NCBI RefSeq assembly: GCF_947507565.1
Contig: NC_089178.1
Location: 2,728,001 to 2,792,000, forward strand
DNA from: Oscarella lobularis
Lineage: Eukaryota > Porifera > Homoscleromorpha > Homosclerophorida > Oscarellidae
Direction: 5' to 3'
Length of the DNA stretch: 64,000 bases
The position numbers were made by a program, and so were the translations under genes. Numbering within the stretch: position 1 is the first letter of the stretch; each line of letters begins with the position of its first letter. This document shows, piece after piece, positions 10,733 through 22,375 of this stretch. The notes beneath the pieces were generated by a model, which had not been told where the DNA came from, made no database searches, and worked only from the letters and a program-made list of their open reading frames with translations.

Positions 10733-12142
10733 ATGACGAATCCCGATCCGGTCGTCATCACGGGCATAGCGACTCGCGATCTGCGTTTCAATCTCGGAAA
10801 GGGCGTCGGAACGGACGCCGTTCACACGACGTCCGTCTGGGCCTATCCCGTAACGGTGCTCACGACAAATCGTCCCGGTCTCCAAGGCACGGGACTCGGC
10901 TTCACGCTCGGCGGCGGCAACGATCTCGTCTGCAAAGCCGCCGAAGAGCTCGCCAAACCGCTTCTCAATCGCAACGTCGAAGATCTAATGGCCGAGTTCG
11001 GAAAAGTTTCGCGATCGATAGCCGAACATCCGCAATATCGGTGGCTGGGGCCCCACAAGGGAGCCGTCGGTATAGCGCTCGCTTCGATAACGAACGCCTG
11101 CTTCGATTTGTGGAGTAAAGTGCGCGGGGTTCCCCTTTATGAGTTGCTCTTGTCGCTGAGTGTCGACGAGCTGCTCGCCTGCTTGGATTTCAGCTTTCTC
11201 GAGGACGAACTGACGGTCGAGCAGGCTCGAAAGATGCTCGTCGACGAGTGGCCGCGTCGCGCCGAACGAATGCCCATCTTGCAGCGAGGCTATCCGTGCT
11301 ATGACACGGGTTTCGGTTGGCTGCACTTTTCCGACGAGGAAATCGAAGAGAAGGCAAAGGCGGCGTTGAATAAGGGCTTCAAAGCACTCAAACTCAAGGT
11401 GGGATCGGCTGATCCGGATCGCGACATTCGTCGAGCTCGTTTAGTGAGGAAAATCGTCGGTCCTGACGTCAAACTAATGTTTGATGTCAACGAGGTCTAC
11501 AAAAATTAATAATATTGATGATTAAGCAATGATTTCTTGTCCTTTTCCAGCAATGGTCAGTACCTCAAGCTCATAAAATGTGCAAGGCGTTGGCTGAAGT
11601 TAATCCATTTTGGATTGAAGAACCCACGCAGCCAGATGACGTTTTTGGACATCAGAGTCTTGTAAAGGCTGGCTACCCTATTGCAGTTGGAGAAGGTAGA
11701 GAGACAACAAATTCTGGTTAATTCATACCTGGTAACTTTCTCTAGTCATTCCCAATCGCATCATTTTCAAATCTTTCATGCAGGCCAGGGCTCTGCACTA
11801 CGTTCAGGCAAGAGAGTCTCTCTCTATGTGGTGCCATAGAAATTTTCTCCTTTTTTTCTCCAGGTAGACCCTGTGCGTACTGGAGGCGTAAGCGAATGCA
11901 TAGTCGTTGCCATGTTAGCGAAAAAATTCGGCTTGAAAATGGTGCCGCACGTTGGCGACGTCGGACAAATCAACCAGCATCTCTGCTTCTTCTATCACAT
12001 CGCCTTGGGTCACGACGAGTTCTTTCTCGAGCACATGGATCATCTTCATAAATATTTTGTTCATCCCGCCGACGTGCGCGACGGCGTTTATAGAGCGCCG
12101 ACAGAGCCGGGTGCAAGCTCTGATCTCAAAGACGGTATCTGA
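10733..12142 (+). CDS. ENOSF1: Enolase-superfamily protein, ENOSF1 / L-fuconate dehydratase-like
   Basis: Mandelate-racemase-like enolase superfamily; ENOSF1 relatives dehydrate sugar acids such as L-fuconate. Four exons, 10733-11494, 11551-11695, 11746-11807, 11864-12142, 415 residues. N-terminal capping domain 'VWAYPVTVLTTN', 'HPQYRWLGPHKGAVGIALAS', then barrel features: the KxK motif in 'ALKLKVGSADPDRD', metal ligand 'MFDVNEQW', 'WIEEPTQPDD', and the late His in 'MVPHVGDVGQ'. The third intron has a GC donor (TTCAG|GCAAGA). The segment after that His is two residues shorter than the usual 'PHAGGVGLCE' and lacks its Cys-Glu, and the 'GEQCHNR' box is 'GEVIPNR', so catalysis may be altered. 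Converges with the secreted-protein gene. Confidence 0.88.
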
Positions 12143-12359
12143 GAACGAAAGGAACGGGCTCCCCATTGCTTAGTTTAGTACGTGTGCATGGCAAACTTTT
12201 TCGTGCGGTATTTTCATGACAGTTTGACGTAGTACTGGAATTCTGACGCAATCAATGCACATTCATCAACATCAACACAAAAAGAATGACTCCGAGTCGA
12301 AAGACGATCGCGTCTTTAGACTGACTCGAACACCGCACCGGCGACAACACATCAAAGCG

Positions 12360-15300
12360 TCATTGTTTTTCATTATCGTATCTCTCCGTTGGACCAGTGG
12401 CCGAGCAGTAGACGCGAATTCCGCTCAGCTTCTGAAACTTAGCCAACATAGACTTGACGATCTGACGGGATCTCAGTATGGTCGTCTTCATCACATCGTC
12501 GTCTACGCCGTCAACGCCCAAGTGCTTCGGAAAAGAAGAAATTTCGATAAAATCGTGCGCATGCATGTGTGATTGCTTACGTGGCAAACTTGAGTAACCA
12601 ACGTATAAACCTGATGGGCGCCAGGGAGCTTTGGGCCGTCGCGGTTTTCGTACATTTCCTCAATTGAATGGCACATATCGACGAGAAGTTCCTTGAGAGG
12701 TTTCTTGAATTTGCGCCGCACTTCCTCACTCAATTCGGCGAGAACAGCCTGCATTCCGCGCAAGTTGTTATTGAGAAAAACCGAACGCACGTGAGCCTTC
12801 ATTTTGTCGATAGCTAAAAACCCACCAAAAACCGTCGCCTGGCGACGAGTCGTCAAAAATTTTAAACAACCTACCGCTGCATAACATATCGACTTTCTGT
12901 TCGTCCGTCTCTTTTTCTACAAGAACAAAAGCATCAATTGCACGCGAGGTACAGTAGTAGAAGTCCTTGACCTTTAAGAAATTTTGCTATTGTCTTTACG
13001 CCGTCAAATGCAGCTGACTTGTTTTGGAGATGTGGCAGCAGTTTCTTTAGATCACCCCAGCGCTGTTGCAACATCGTTTTGAGGACTCCCCCCTGCTGCT
13101 TCGCTTTTGAGATGATAGCGAGACAGCCGCTCATCGTTGATTTCTGCGCCGCGAAGGGTTTGATGGATTGGACGAAACTGGTACTCATGATGTTGAGTCC
13201 GTGCAAAATGTCCTTAATAAAGGAAGCGAATTTCTTGAACCGGCGGCATTTCTCTTCATTGGTTCCTATGACAAGGGAGGGCGGGGGGGGGGGGGGGGAC
13301 CAAACGCTATTGCCAAAATCAATGTGCCGCAGAAAATTCGTTCATACGAGGTTCGCCTTCGACGTCTTCAGGTATAAGTGAAATATCAAAATCGGATTTG
13401 TTTGAAAAAATCCAATTTCGCGTTTCATTTGCCAAACGTTCGAATTCTCGAATGTCCTCGTCGACAGCGCGCACGTCTTCGTCGTCTTTGTCGTCTTCGA
13501 AATCTCCAGACTCGTCGGTCGGCTCCCACGACGACAACGACGATTCGATAACCGTCGGATCCGTCGTCCATTCAACGACAATCGAACTCGCATCCGTCGT
13601 CGGAACGATCGCCTGTCGACGTCGCAAGTCGTCGATTTCTCGCGACGGCAACGCAGCGGCGGCGGCGGCGGCGACGACGACGTCGACGTCGCGTCGCCTG
13701 CGTCCGGCAATCTTCGAAAAGACGCGATTGGCCAAGTCCTTCACCATTGCGCCGACGTCTCGGAACTTGAGATTGAAGCTGAACTGAACGGGACTCTGTT
13801 TGAGAAACGAAACGCGTATGCCGCCGCCGAACGAGCCACCGTTCACGCTGCTGATCTGCACGTCGAACCAAATTCTTTTAATAGAAATGAGTCCGGTCAA
13901 CAGATTCCGAACGAGCCAACTTGCCGCCGCCGCACCGACACGTACGGCAGCTTTTACTCCTTCCAAAATGCCTTTGGCTGCATCGAGCGGCGACCTGGCA
14001 GCTACAACCGCTTTTTCCGCGACCCACAATGCTGCATAGGCCGTAGCCCGGAGTGCTTTGCAGGCGACGTTTGCTGCAGCGCAGATCGGGTTAGTAATCC
14101 GCGTGCAGCAGCTGTTCCACCCGGGACAGCCTTTGCAACTGCCCCACACTTTCCAACAGCAGCCATTCCATCCAGGACAGCCGACGCAAACTAGGAAGAA
14201 GAGAGAACTACATGTGCCAGTGCGTTTTCTAATTGACTATACCGCTTCCACATGACTTGATAGAGCACAATCCATTGACTTTGTTTTGAGCGTCTCTCAG
14301 CTTGCTGGCGGCACTATCAAAAGGCTTCTTTGCTTCATCGACTTTCGCCTGAGCCGCTGCTATTTTTCGTGTGGCTTCGTCGGCACCTTTCTTAACGGCA
14401 GCCTGCACGTCAGAGGCCAACTTATTGAGCCACTCGGCCGATAACTCGCCGTGAACTCCGAACGAAGCTTGCTTCAACGAACCGTAGCTCGCGTGAATAG
14501 TCAACGTCGCCTGAAAGCCGAAAAACGGCTTCGTCACCGTCATTACGTATTGAGAGTTCGTGATCCTCAGTTCAGCGGACGCGTGGAGAAGGCCAAACAG
14601 TTCGACATAGCCCGTCGCGCGCACGTCAATCAAAAGCGGCAGTCGTTGAATTTTCGCTCGAAGAGACGGACCGCGATTTCGATCGCTTCCGCTCGCGTAC
14701 ATCTTGAAGGCGCCGTTGGCGAGAACGATTGGACTCATTGCCATTTGAACGTCAATCATCCGCGAAGGATCGACCAAGATATCGGCGTTCACTTCGAGTC
14801 CGAGAATGTTGAGCGTTCCCTTGAGCTTATATCCCATGGGAATGACGATTCCGGCTATCGTCTTGCCGATGGCCGAGTACGACACTTCGAGTCCCTTAGG
14901 AAAGCCTGTGTTCTTGAGCGGAGCTATGAGATTGACGTCGATTCCGAAGGCGTAGAGAACCTTTTCGAGAGTCACACCGTTGATGGAAGCGTAGAAATAG
15001 TTGTTCTGCGGATTTGTTGAATCGACTCCCACGTACGCTTTCGCCTTCAATTGTCGCTCGGGTCGATCCGGATTGCCGATGTGCACTTCGCCGCCGAGTT
15101 CGAACGCCGTCGGCGCGGCGCCAGGAACGAATTTCACCTTCATTATGACGTTGCCGATGGAGAGCCAATTGAGACCGAACGCTCGCTCCCAAATGCCAAT
15201 CATTTGCAATTCCGCCTCGAGTTCGCCTGTCGGATTAGCGCGAAACGCGCCGTAGAAAAGAAGAGCCGGTTCGTCGAGACGAAGTTGGCAAGCGATGCCA

Positions 15301-17462
15301 AACGCCGGCGCCGCCGTCGACTTTACCGCCAATTCAACGCCGACCGATTGGAGCGTCACGCCGCCGCTGAGTTTGATATTGGAGACGGCCGCCGATACGG
15401 TGAACGCATTCGTGTCGGCAATCGTCGTCGTCAATTGGAGAGTCTTGTCGCCGACGATGGGTTTGATCAGATTGCAGATGGGATCGTCGTTGCACGGTGG
15501 AAGCGACAGAATCGCCGAGATAGTGAGTCCTTTTTTTATGGGACCTAACGTTTTCAACGTCGGTCCCCGAAACGTGACTGCGGCAAAATCGGCGGCCGAT
15601 ACGATGACGCCGATTTTGAGACCCTGGTCGAGAAGGCGAATGACGCCAATCGATTTTCCCGTCACTTGTTGTACGATGTCGGCGAATTTCATATTGGCGA
15701 AGTCGAATCCGACGGCGGCGGACGATTTGCCGGCGGCATTCTTTTCCGCATAGAAATTCACGGTGACTCCGGAAAAACCGCCGATGCGCGGTTCACCGGA
15801 CAGAAAGACGGTATGCTGCTGCTGACGAATCGGTATTTCGACGTACGGATTGACGATTTCAAACGACTTGAAGATGTTTACTTGTATACCGGACGGAAAG
15901 AAGGACGATCCTGCGTACTCGACAATTCCGCCAATATTGAGTCCCGTTCCGCTGCCGACGACAACGTACCCACCCGCTGGATTGGTCGCGGGCCTGACTT
16001 CGACCGTAAACGAAGCCGGCCCAATCGACCATTGACCGTCGATTCTCGCCGTGACTTTTTTCGGTGATAGCGTCGCGTCAATGCGAAGCTTCGGTTTGAG
16101 AAAGCGAACCCAATTGGCGACAATGACCAGAGAGTCGCCCAAGTTCACCGTCACCGTCAACTTGCGTCCGATCGCGTCGTAGACGACATCGCTGACGACG
16201 GAATCGAGAACGGCGTTGCTAACGGCGGGCGGCCACGGGATCGAACCCGTGTCTATGTTCGTCGTCGAGGCGACTTTTCTTAGCGTGAACGACGTCTTGA
16301 TTTCGTTCGGCGCCTGCACGATCGTCACCGTCTTCGAGTTGATACGAATGACGTAGGTGAGTTGGCCGTTTGCTGCGTCGCCCGGCAAGGCGAAGCGAGC
16401 GCTGACGGAAACGCCCGACGGCCACGGAACGCTCGTTTTGAGAAGATTGCCGAAGCAATTGGGAAGTAGAAGCGGATCGACGGGTCCCGTCGAGACGACG
16501 AGACCGAGTGCGGGAACGGTGAGCGTGCCGAAAAACGGCACCGACGTCATGTCGATTCCGCTGATTTTCTTCACGATCGTTGCGAGATTCGACGATTGGA
16601 ACTCGACGCCGATCGTCGCCACTTTGCGAGCGCCGCCGTTGTATCGACTGAACATAACGTGAAGTTTTGCGCCGGACCATCCCGATATGGACGGCGTGCC
16701 GGAGAGACAGAACGCAAAGTTTTTAACGGATCGATCCCAGTAGGCTTGGAGATTGACACCCTTGAGAACGAAGCTATCAAAGCCAGCGCTAACGAGCGCA
16801 CTTTTCATCTCGCCTTCGGGTAAAAGCGTCTCGCCGAGCGATTGAAACAAGGCGCCTACATTAACGTCTTTCGTTGGTGAGCCCGTCATTTCATAGGTCG
16901 TCGGATTCTTTCGCGTTGCGACGACTTTGAAGACGAAGGCGCCGACCAGCCAGTTGCCTCCAACGACGAAACCATTGAGAGAAAATCGCGTGAGAAGCGG
17001 CTTCGTCTTATCGTAGGTGACGTCGAATTCCACGAGAGCGGCGTCAAGTTCCAAAAAGCCGGTAATAAATTCAATGCTCGCGTCGGCGATTGCCCGTGCG
17101 GAAAGTCGTTTCTTGTCCAAATCGATGGCAAAGTAGCTGATCTTGGAGTCGAGTGGACTGGTGCTCGGATTGTCGAAGAAAGTTATCGTCGACGCTTCTT
17201 GAGCAAAATCGGGCACGACCGCTTTGTAGAGCTGGCGCACTGTTAGTTCGTGACCGACTGCGACGTTGCATTCGATTTTTCTGCCTGTCACCGTAACGGA
17301 AATCTGGTCTGCGCCCAGGATGGGCAGCAGACTCAATGCTACGGCTTCTGGTGAAAAGACACTTTGGAGCTCAGCCGTGATTTCGGCCTGCAGTGTTGGT
17401 AGCGCCGCACTGGCAGTGCAGGCGATAAGGAGAAGAAGTAGAGCCTTTTCTGTCGCCTGCAT
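12360..17462 (-). CDS. Large secreted protein of unknown family (about 1598 aa)
   Basis: I do not recognise the family. Six exons on the minus strand: 14243-17462, 13348-14190, 12972-13265, 12875-12916, 12581-12813, 12360-12524; the sum is exactly 1599 codons and every junction is in phase. A clear signal peptide (MQATEKALLLLLIACTASA) is followed by about 1000 residues of beta-rich, Gly/Val/Ile-rich sequence that looks like diverged repeats of roughly 170-200 residues (recurrent 'PSISGWSG', 'PRIGGFSG' and 'FPSGIQV', 'FPKGLEV' words). Then come an Ala/Lys amphipathic helix ('DEATRKIAAAQAKVDEAKK'), a Cys-rich box ('VGCPGWNGCCWKVWGSC', then a second CPGWNSCC), a basic RRRRD site that could be a protease site, an acidic stretch, and a helical C-terminus. 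No membrane span. Probably an extracellular or lipoprotein-like product. Confidence 0.7.
13283..13298. repeat. G16/C16 homopolymer inside an intron
   Basis: Sixteen consecutive G on the plus strand, read as C16 on the coding (minus) strand of the secreted-protein gene. It lies within intron 13266-13347 and sits about 20-30 nt before the 3' splice site, the position of the polypyrimidine tract. Confidence 0.9.
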
Positions 17463-17975
17463 GGAGGTCTTCCACCGTTGGCTTGAAGTGGTGGGAATGA
17501 GCGTTTTCTTTGGGAGCAGTTGATTTTTGCCTAGACGAACAATTAGACTCGTCGCCTATGGGACTGGTGTGGAGGTGAGAAAGTTGAGTTCTGGAGACTT
17601 TTGCTTGTCCAATTGACGGACACCTTTCTAGGCCATGTCGAAGTGCAAAATTCAGACGCTTCCGACCATATCTGAGCGTCAGTGCGAGATTTTGAAAAAA
17701 ATTCTGTTTTCTTTTCGCTGCTTCTGCATCTCTGGATAGATAAGAACGACAAATCTCTTCGATTTTCGCTCTAATCAAGGTGACGCACGAGGAATTTGAC
17801 AAACAGCAAAGTAGACGTGCAACATAGACGTCGAAAAGCGCGATTTGTCACCAAAAAGCGTCAGCTGCGACAAGAATGCATAGAATGAACAACAGAGCTA
17901 GCGCGCGCCAAGAGAGAGTTTTGTCTACCAAAAAATCTGATCTAACTAAGAAACTTTAGGACAGTTTTGTAGCTA
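17463..17975. other. Intergenic between secreted-protein gene and SPAG8
   Basis: About 510 bp. A minus-strand open frame overlaps it, but it starts with TTG and runs out of frame through the signal peptide of the neighbouring gene, so I treat it as chance. It should hold the secreted-protein promoter. Confidence 0.45.
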
Positions 17976-18872
17976 TTAGAGTTCACACGGCGAGCCCATG
18001 TACTCGCCTATAGGGGTACTAAAAGCAGCATTCTTCTGAAAACATTTCTCCTTTGAAGCAATACGAGTTATTCCCTGTACACATATCTGATAAGATACCA
18101 GAATAGTCAATTTGTGCACTCACTGTTACGCCCTGATGATGGTCAACTTGCTCCTTCCAAAAGGTACTTGGTAGCTCTTTATACAGATGGTGTTCTTTAG
18201 TCGGTTTCTTTTCTATAGGCGTAAACTCTAAAAATAAAAAAGTACTTTTCGCTTTATTTTTGTCTCAATTTCAAAATATAACCTTTAGTGAAATCTTTCT
18301 TTGTCGTCGAAACGTAATCAGGTTTGGGTGGAGGAGGATTGAATTCTTCATGCACCTCTTGACTACAGAGTGAAAAACAAAATTGTATAAATAAATGAGT
18401 AAATAAATGAAGTCCTACCTGATATGATGTCGTATCTCTCTCTCCAGCTGTTCCTTACGCTTGCCTACAGAGCAGAATTATTGTGTTTTCTTCCTATAGC
18501 AACGCATTTTGCCTTACCAACTGTTTTCACTCCAGCAGACGAAGGAGAACGATAGGCATCTTTCACCGTGGACAGACTCTCGATTTTCGACTCGAAGCTT
18601 GTCGACAATATACCCTATGAAGGATATAGATGCCTAATCCTTTCTCTCTTTGCATTCTTGCCTTGTGGCCCCGTCTCTGGACGTCTGCAGTGCTTGCTTC
18701 ACCTTCGGTACGGTCGATCTGAGCAACGGCGCGCTACAGAGGACCCCAGTTCACGACAAGTCGACAGTCAATCGTAAACTACCTCTTCAACCCAGTTCTC
18801 GATAAGTACTTTTGCTCCGGAGTTCGTTAGGCCGAGTTCGTTGCGACCGTCACCCATCGTAGGTATTTCCAT
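17976..18872 (-). CDS. SPAG8: SPAG8-like sperm/ciliary protein
   Basis: Homolog of sperm-associated antigen 8, a microtubule-associated protein of sperm and ciliary axonemes. Seven short exons: 18783-18872, 18662-18733, 18518-18614, 18419-18464, 18283-18362, 18124-18227, 17976-18035, totalling 183 codons in consistent phase. Recognised from the pattern of blocks: 'NWVEER', 'RRGHKGIL', 'GKRKEQLEREIRHH', 'QEVHEEFNPPPPKPDYVSTT', 'STFWKEQ' and the C-terminal 'KNAAFSTPIGEYM'. The second intron has a GC donor (CACAAG|GCAAGA). Shorter than the human protein, which has an extra N-terminal region. Its ATG lies 52 bp from the divergent MYND gene. Assignment is from memory of the motif order. Confidence 0.65.
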
Positions 18873-18924
18873 AGAAACGAATCGGGACATTGACCGTTGC
18901 ACGTGACAAAGCAACGCGAGGAGG
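18873..18924. promoter_or_regulatory. Bidirectional promoter, SPAG8 / MYND gene
   Basis: Only 52 bp separate the divergent start codons. The gap contains 'ccgttgcacgtgac', with a CACGTG E-box-like core. Inferred from position. Confidence 0.5.
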
Positions 18925-21859
18925 ATGAGGAACCTTCATCTCCGTGCGAACGATTACGTTCTATTCAGTCGCGATCTGCAGCCAGCCGAATATGAGTTCT
19001 TTTGCCGTCACGTGGCCGCGTTTAAGCGTATGTGGAAAGATCAGGTTCGTCCCCCGTTCATTTTTCAGGCGCGTTCACGCGAGAACGCGCTTTCGCATTT
19101 CAGACGCCACGATTTTGGCGCCAATTCCTTCGCTGCTTTCGCGAATACTCGGCAAACTACGGCATCATGCAAGATTTCCCATCGAAAGCGGCGAAGGTGA
19201 CGATGGAAGATGGGCGTGGTTGCTCTCTCGAGAGAGAAACGCGTGTTTTCGCAGAAACTCGGTCGAAAGGTCGACGCGAGACGTCTACTCGAAGAATCGT
19301 ACGCAATGATCGAAAACGATTTCGTTTGGGGTAGGCGAAACGCGTTCTAAACCGCGTCGCGACTATTTTTCTTTTCAGGCAAGGAATCGTCGGCAAAAGG
19401 TCTTATCGTCGATTTGGCAATATTGGCGGCGAATCAAGAGGGTTTGTCTCACATGTCGGGACGGTTCGGTGCGTCGCTGTCTCCTCTCCTTGTTTCTATT
19501 GAGATGTTCTGTTTTTTTTTCGTCAGGGAAAGATCCGTTTTTTAGCAGGGATACTAGGTAAAGTAAGTATTGCGTCACGGATGTGGTTACCTTTTTCTTC
19601 TAGAGATGCTTTTCGGAAAATGTTCGGCGATCCGAAGGATACTCTGAGCTATTCAAAAGTTAGACGCGTATGAGTATGTGTGTTTCCGCTTTTTGATTTA
19701 TTTCTTTTCTAGGCTCTCGTTTTTCTTCCTTTGCTGATTAAGTTTGCTGGTGCTGTCGTGAAGCTCTTGAAGATTTGGTTGGATTCGCCTGAAGTGTGGG
19801 AAGAGCGATCCTATTTGGCGAGTTTGGAAAGAAATATCAATGATTCGATAGCCGAGAACGAATTGAGACGACGCGAGGAGGAGAAAGCCTCTATGCTCGT
19901 CGATCACTTGAAAGCGGAGAAGAACGGGCGTCGACGTCAAGGAAAAAAGGAAGAGAAGAACGAGGAGGAGGAGAAGAACGAGGAGGAGAAGAACGAGGAG
20001 GAGAAGAACGAGGAAGAGGTGGACGAAGAAAATGAGAGCGAGGAGACGAACACTGAACAAAAAAAGAAAAAGAAAAAAAAGAAGAAAAAGAAGAAGAAAC
20101 TCGCGGACGAGGACGAGTCAAAAGTGAATGAAGAAGAAAAGGCAGAAGAGGAGGAGGAGGTGGTGAAAGAACACAAGGAGGAAGAGAGAGCGGAGGACGT
20201 GAAAGAGAAAGAGGCGAATCCTTCCCATTTTCCAGAAGAACCGGAAACGTGCGGCATATCGGAAAACCTTCGCTGGCGATGCAACGTCATGAAAATGATT
20301 CACGACATGAATCGAGTGGCGAGCGGCGAACCGCCTGATCCCATACGTCAAGTGCGTCAAACGTTCGACGTTTCGGCGTTGACGTCGACGGAAATACCAG
20401 GCAATCTCGGCGCAATTGTCGCAATGGCAAAAACGATGGCGACGGCAATCAAAAATGAAAAAGAGAATCGCGGTGTCGTTGGGATGCATCCGAACGATAC
20501 GGTCTCAGGTCAACTGTCGCGACCTATCGTGCCTCTAGAAAACGACGGCGACGGCGGCGGCGGCGGCGGCAACGACAATGAAGGCGGCGGCTTCTCGTCC
20601 AACTTTCCAATGACTCACAGCCAAGCCGTCAAACGCATGCACAGCGACGTTCTTTCCGTCTGCTTGGATCGCGAGAAAACAATGTCTTACACTCTTCCCC
20701 TCGGCATTCATTCGCCCATTCGCGTTCCGCGCTGGGCGGCGATGTTTGGCGGTCGAATAGCGTCGTACGATCCCGAAACGCCGGCGGCGCTGTTCGTTGG
20801 GCAGGAGTCGATGTGGGAGAAGATACACGAGCGTCTGTGTTACGAGCACATGCCCGCCGATTATCTGTTCGGCGGCTATTGCAAGAGTCGCTACACAACG
20901 CCACAGGGAGTGACGATCAACTACGTGTGGCACTACCTTGACAAGGCAAAGAAACCGATCATTGACGAGCACTACGTCGACGAACGCGACATGATATACG
21001 GCATTAAGTATCTGTTTAACAGCTCGAAGAGTCGAAAGCACATGGAAGACGTTCTCGAAACGTGGAATGTGAGGGGACGACCGCATTATCGTGATACGCT
21101 CATTCAGCCAAGTCGTTTGGAGGCGCATCGACGTGTGCCGTGGATCTATGGCTACCGGTCGCCATCGAGCGACGAAGATCCGCTTATTCCTGAAGAACCA
21201 GACGAGTCCGAATTGACTACTAGTAGCTGTTTAGATATAGGGTCTATTAGCGATTTGCTCAAGGGCGGCAAGCTGGGGAGGAGCGTGATGGTCATGGCTG
21301 CTTCGCAGGGTAATCCCTTACCCTACTTTGCAGCAGCTCAATATGTCAGGCAGCTTAATGCGGGCACTGGAAAGTTGAAGACTCCAGTTAGAAGTAAAAA
21401 GAAACGTTCTGGCAAGACAAGGAAGGATAAGAACGAGCAAGGACCGGTGGCACGTGCAGAAAGGGATACTGATGAAGTATCTGGAGAAAAAGACGACTCT
21501 AAGACGGCGACAAAGGCAGAAGTGGAGGCGGAGGCAGGTGCTGCTCTGACTGTTGATGGTAAGAGTTCAAGCAAACATTGTTGGAATTGTCGTAAAGAGG
21601 AACCTCAGCCCAAAACTTTCAAGAAATGCAAATTGTAAGGAATTTTTTGCTGGGGTCATGGGGGTGGATTTTTTCTACGTTGTGACGTTTAGGTGCACTT
21701 CGAAGGAGAATGCTCGGTACTACTGCTCCAGGGAATGCCAAGGTTAGCTCTTTGCTTTCCTAGGGACTCTATTATTGTTTGCTTCCCTTTTTTTTGTTAG
21801 CGATTGACTGGAAGGAAAAGCACAGGGAATATCATCAGCTCAATTCTCAAGGGAACTGA
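18925..21859 (+). CDS. MYND zinc-finger protein with charged low-complexity region
   Basis: Nine exons, 18925-19044, 19104-19196, 19255-19330, 19379-19441, 19527-19557, 19604-19658, 19713-21634, 21693-21742, 21801-21859, 822 residues, all in phase. The N-terminal third is helical ('WRQFLRCFREYSANYGIMQ', 'SYAMIENDFVWGKE'). It is followed by a Glu/Lys-rich stretch encoded by GAG/AAG repeats (about 19940-20220) and a globular middle ('MPADYLFGGYCKSRYTT'). The C-terminus has an MYND zinc finger, split over the last three exons: 'HCWNCRKEEPQPKTFKKC', 'CTSKENARYYCSREC', then 'W..KHREYH'. MYND fingers bind proline-rich partner peptides. The rest resembles nothing I can name; a ciliary role is suggested only by the shared promoter with SPAG8. 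Confidence 0.75.
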
Positions 21860-22375
21860 TAAGTAGTTGAGGTATTCGTACGCTAAACGTCGTGTAACAT
21901 CATTTTAGTTAGTTGTTTTTTGTCGTAAATGAGAATTTTTTTCAATGAGGGCGTTATTTTCTCTCTGGTTCCTGAGAATGAGGTGACGGGGCAACTTGAA
22001 GAGGTGCTCTGCTGGAGCATTTCCACGGGTTTGGGAAAAATTTTCTTTGGTCCATTGTTGTCGATGAAACCTGATAGGGAAGGGCGCATCCGCCGCGTGC
22101 ACGGCGCTTCCACGGGAACAGCATCGCACTGACGTTTACATGTCTCTATCACCTGCCAAGAAACGTGCCCCGGCAAGCTGGTTTGGCGCGAAACTGGCTG
22201 CCCGTTCTCGCGCGCGATTGGCAGCCCGACCCACCGCAGCTAATTCGGGACACTGATCGAGCCAATAAGCGCAGGCCAATGACGTAGGCTGCCAAGCCCA
22301 ACAAAGAACATTGCGCAACGCGCCTAAGCTTCAGTCTCTCGAGTCTCGCGACGGCTGCTGCACGACGAAAAAGCG
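21860..22375. other. Intergenic; likely promoter of the BH3-like gene
   Basis: About 515 bp, with CpG-rich sequence at 22140-22370 directly before the small ORF at 22376. No other gene recognised. Confidence 0.45.

Noticed and set aside
15051-15548. Plus-strand open frames opposite the secreted-protein gene
   Set aside because: Arg-rich translations are the shadow of Val/Ile/Gly-rich coding sequence on the minus strand.
17371-17802. 143-residue minus-strand open frame upstream of the secreted-protein gene
   Set aside because: It begins with TTG and crosses the signal peptide of the real gene in another frame; no domain is visible.
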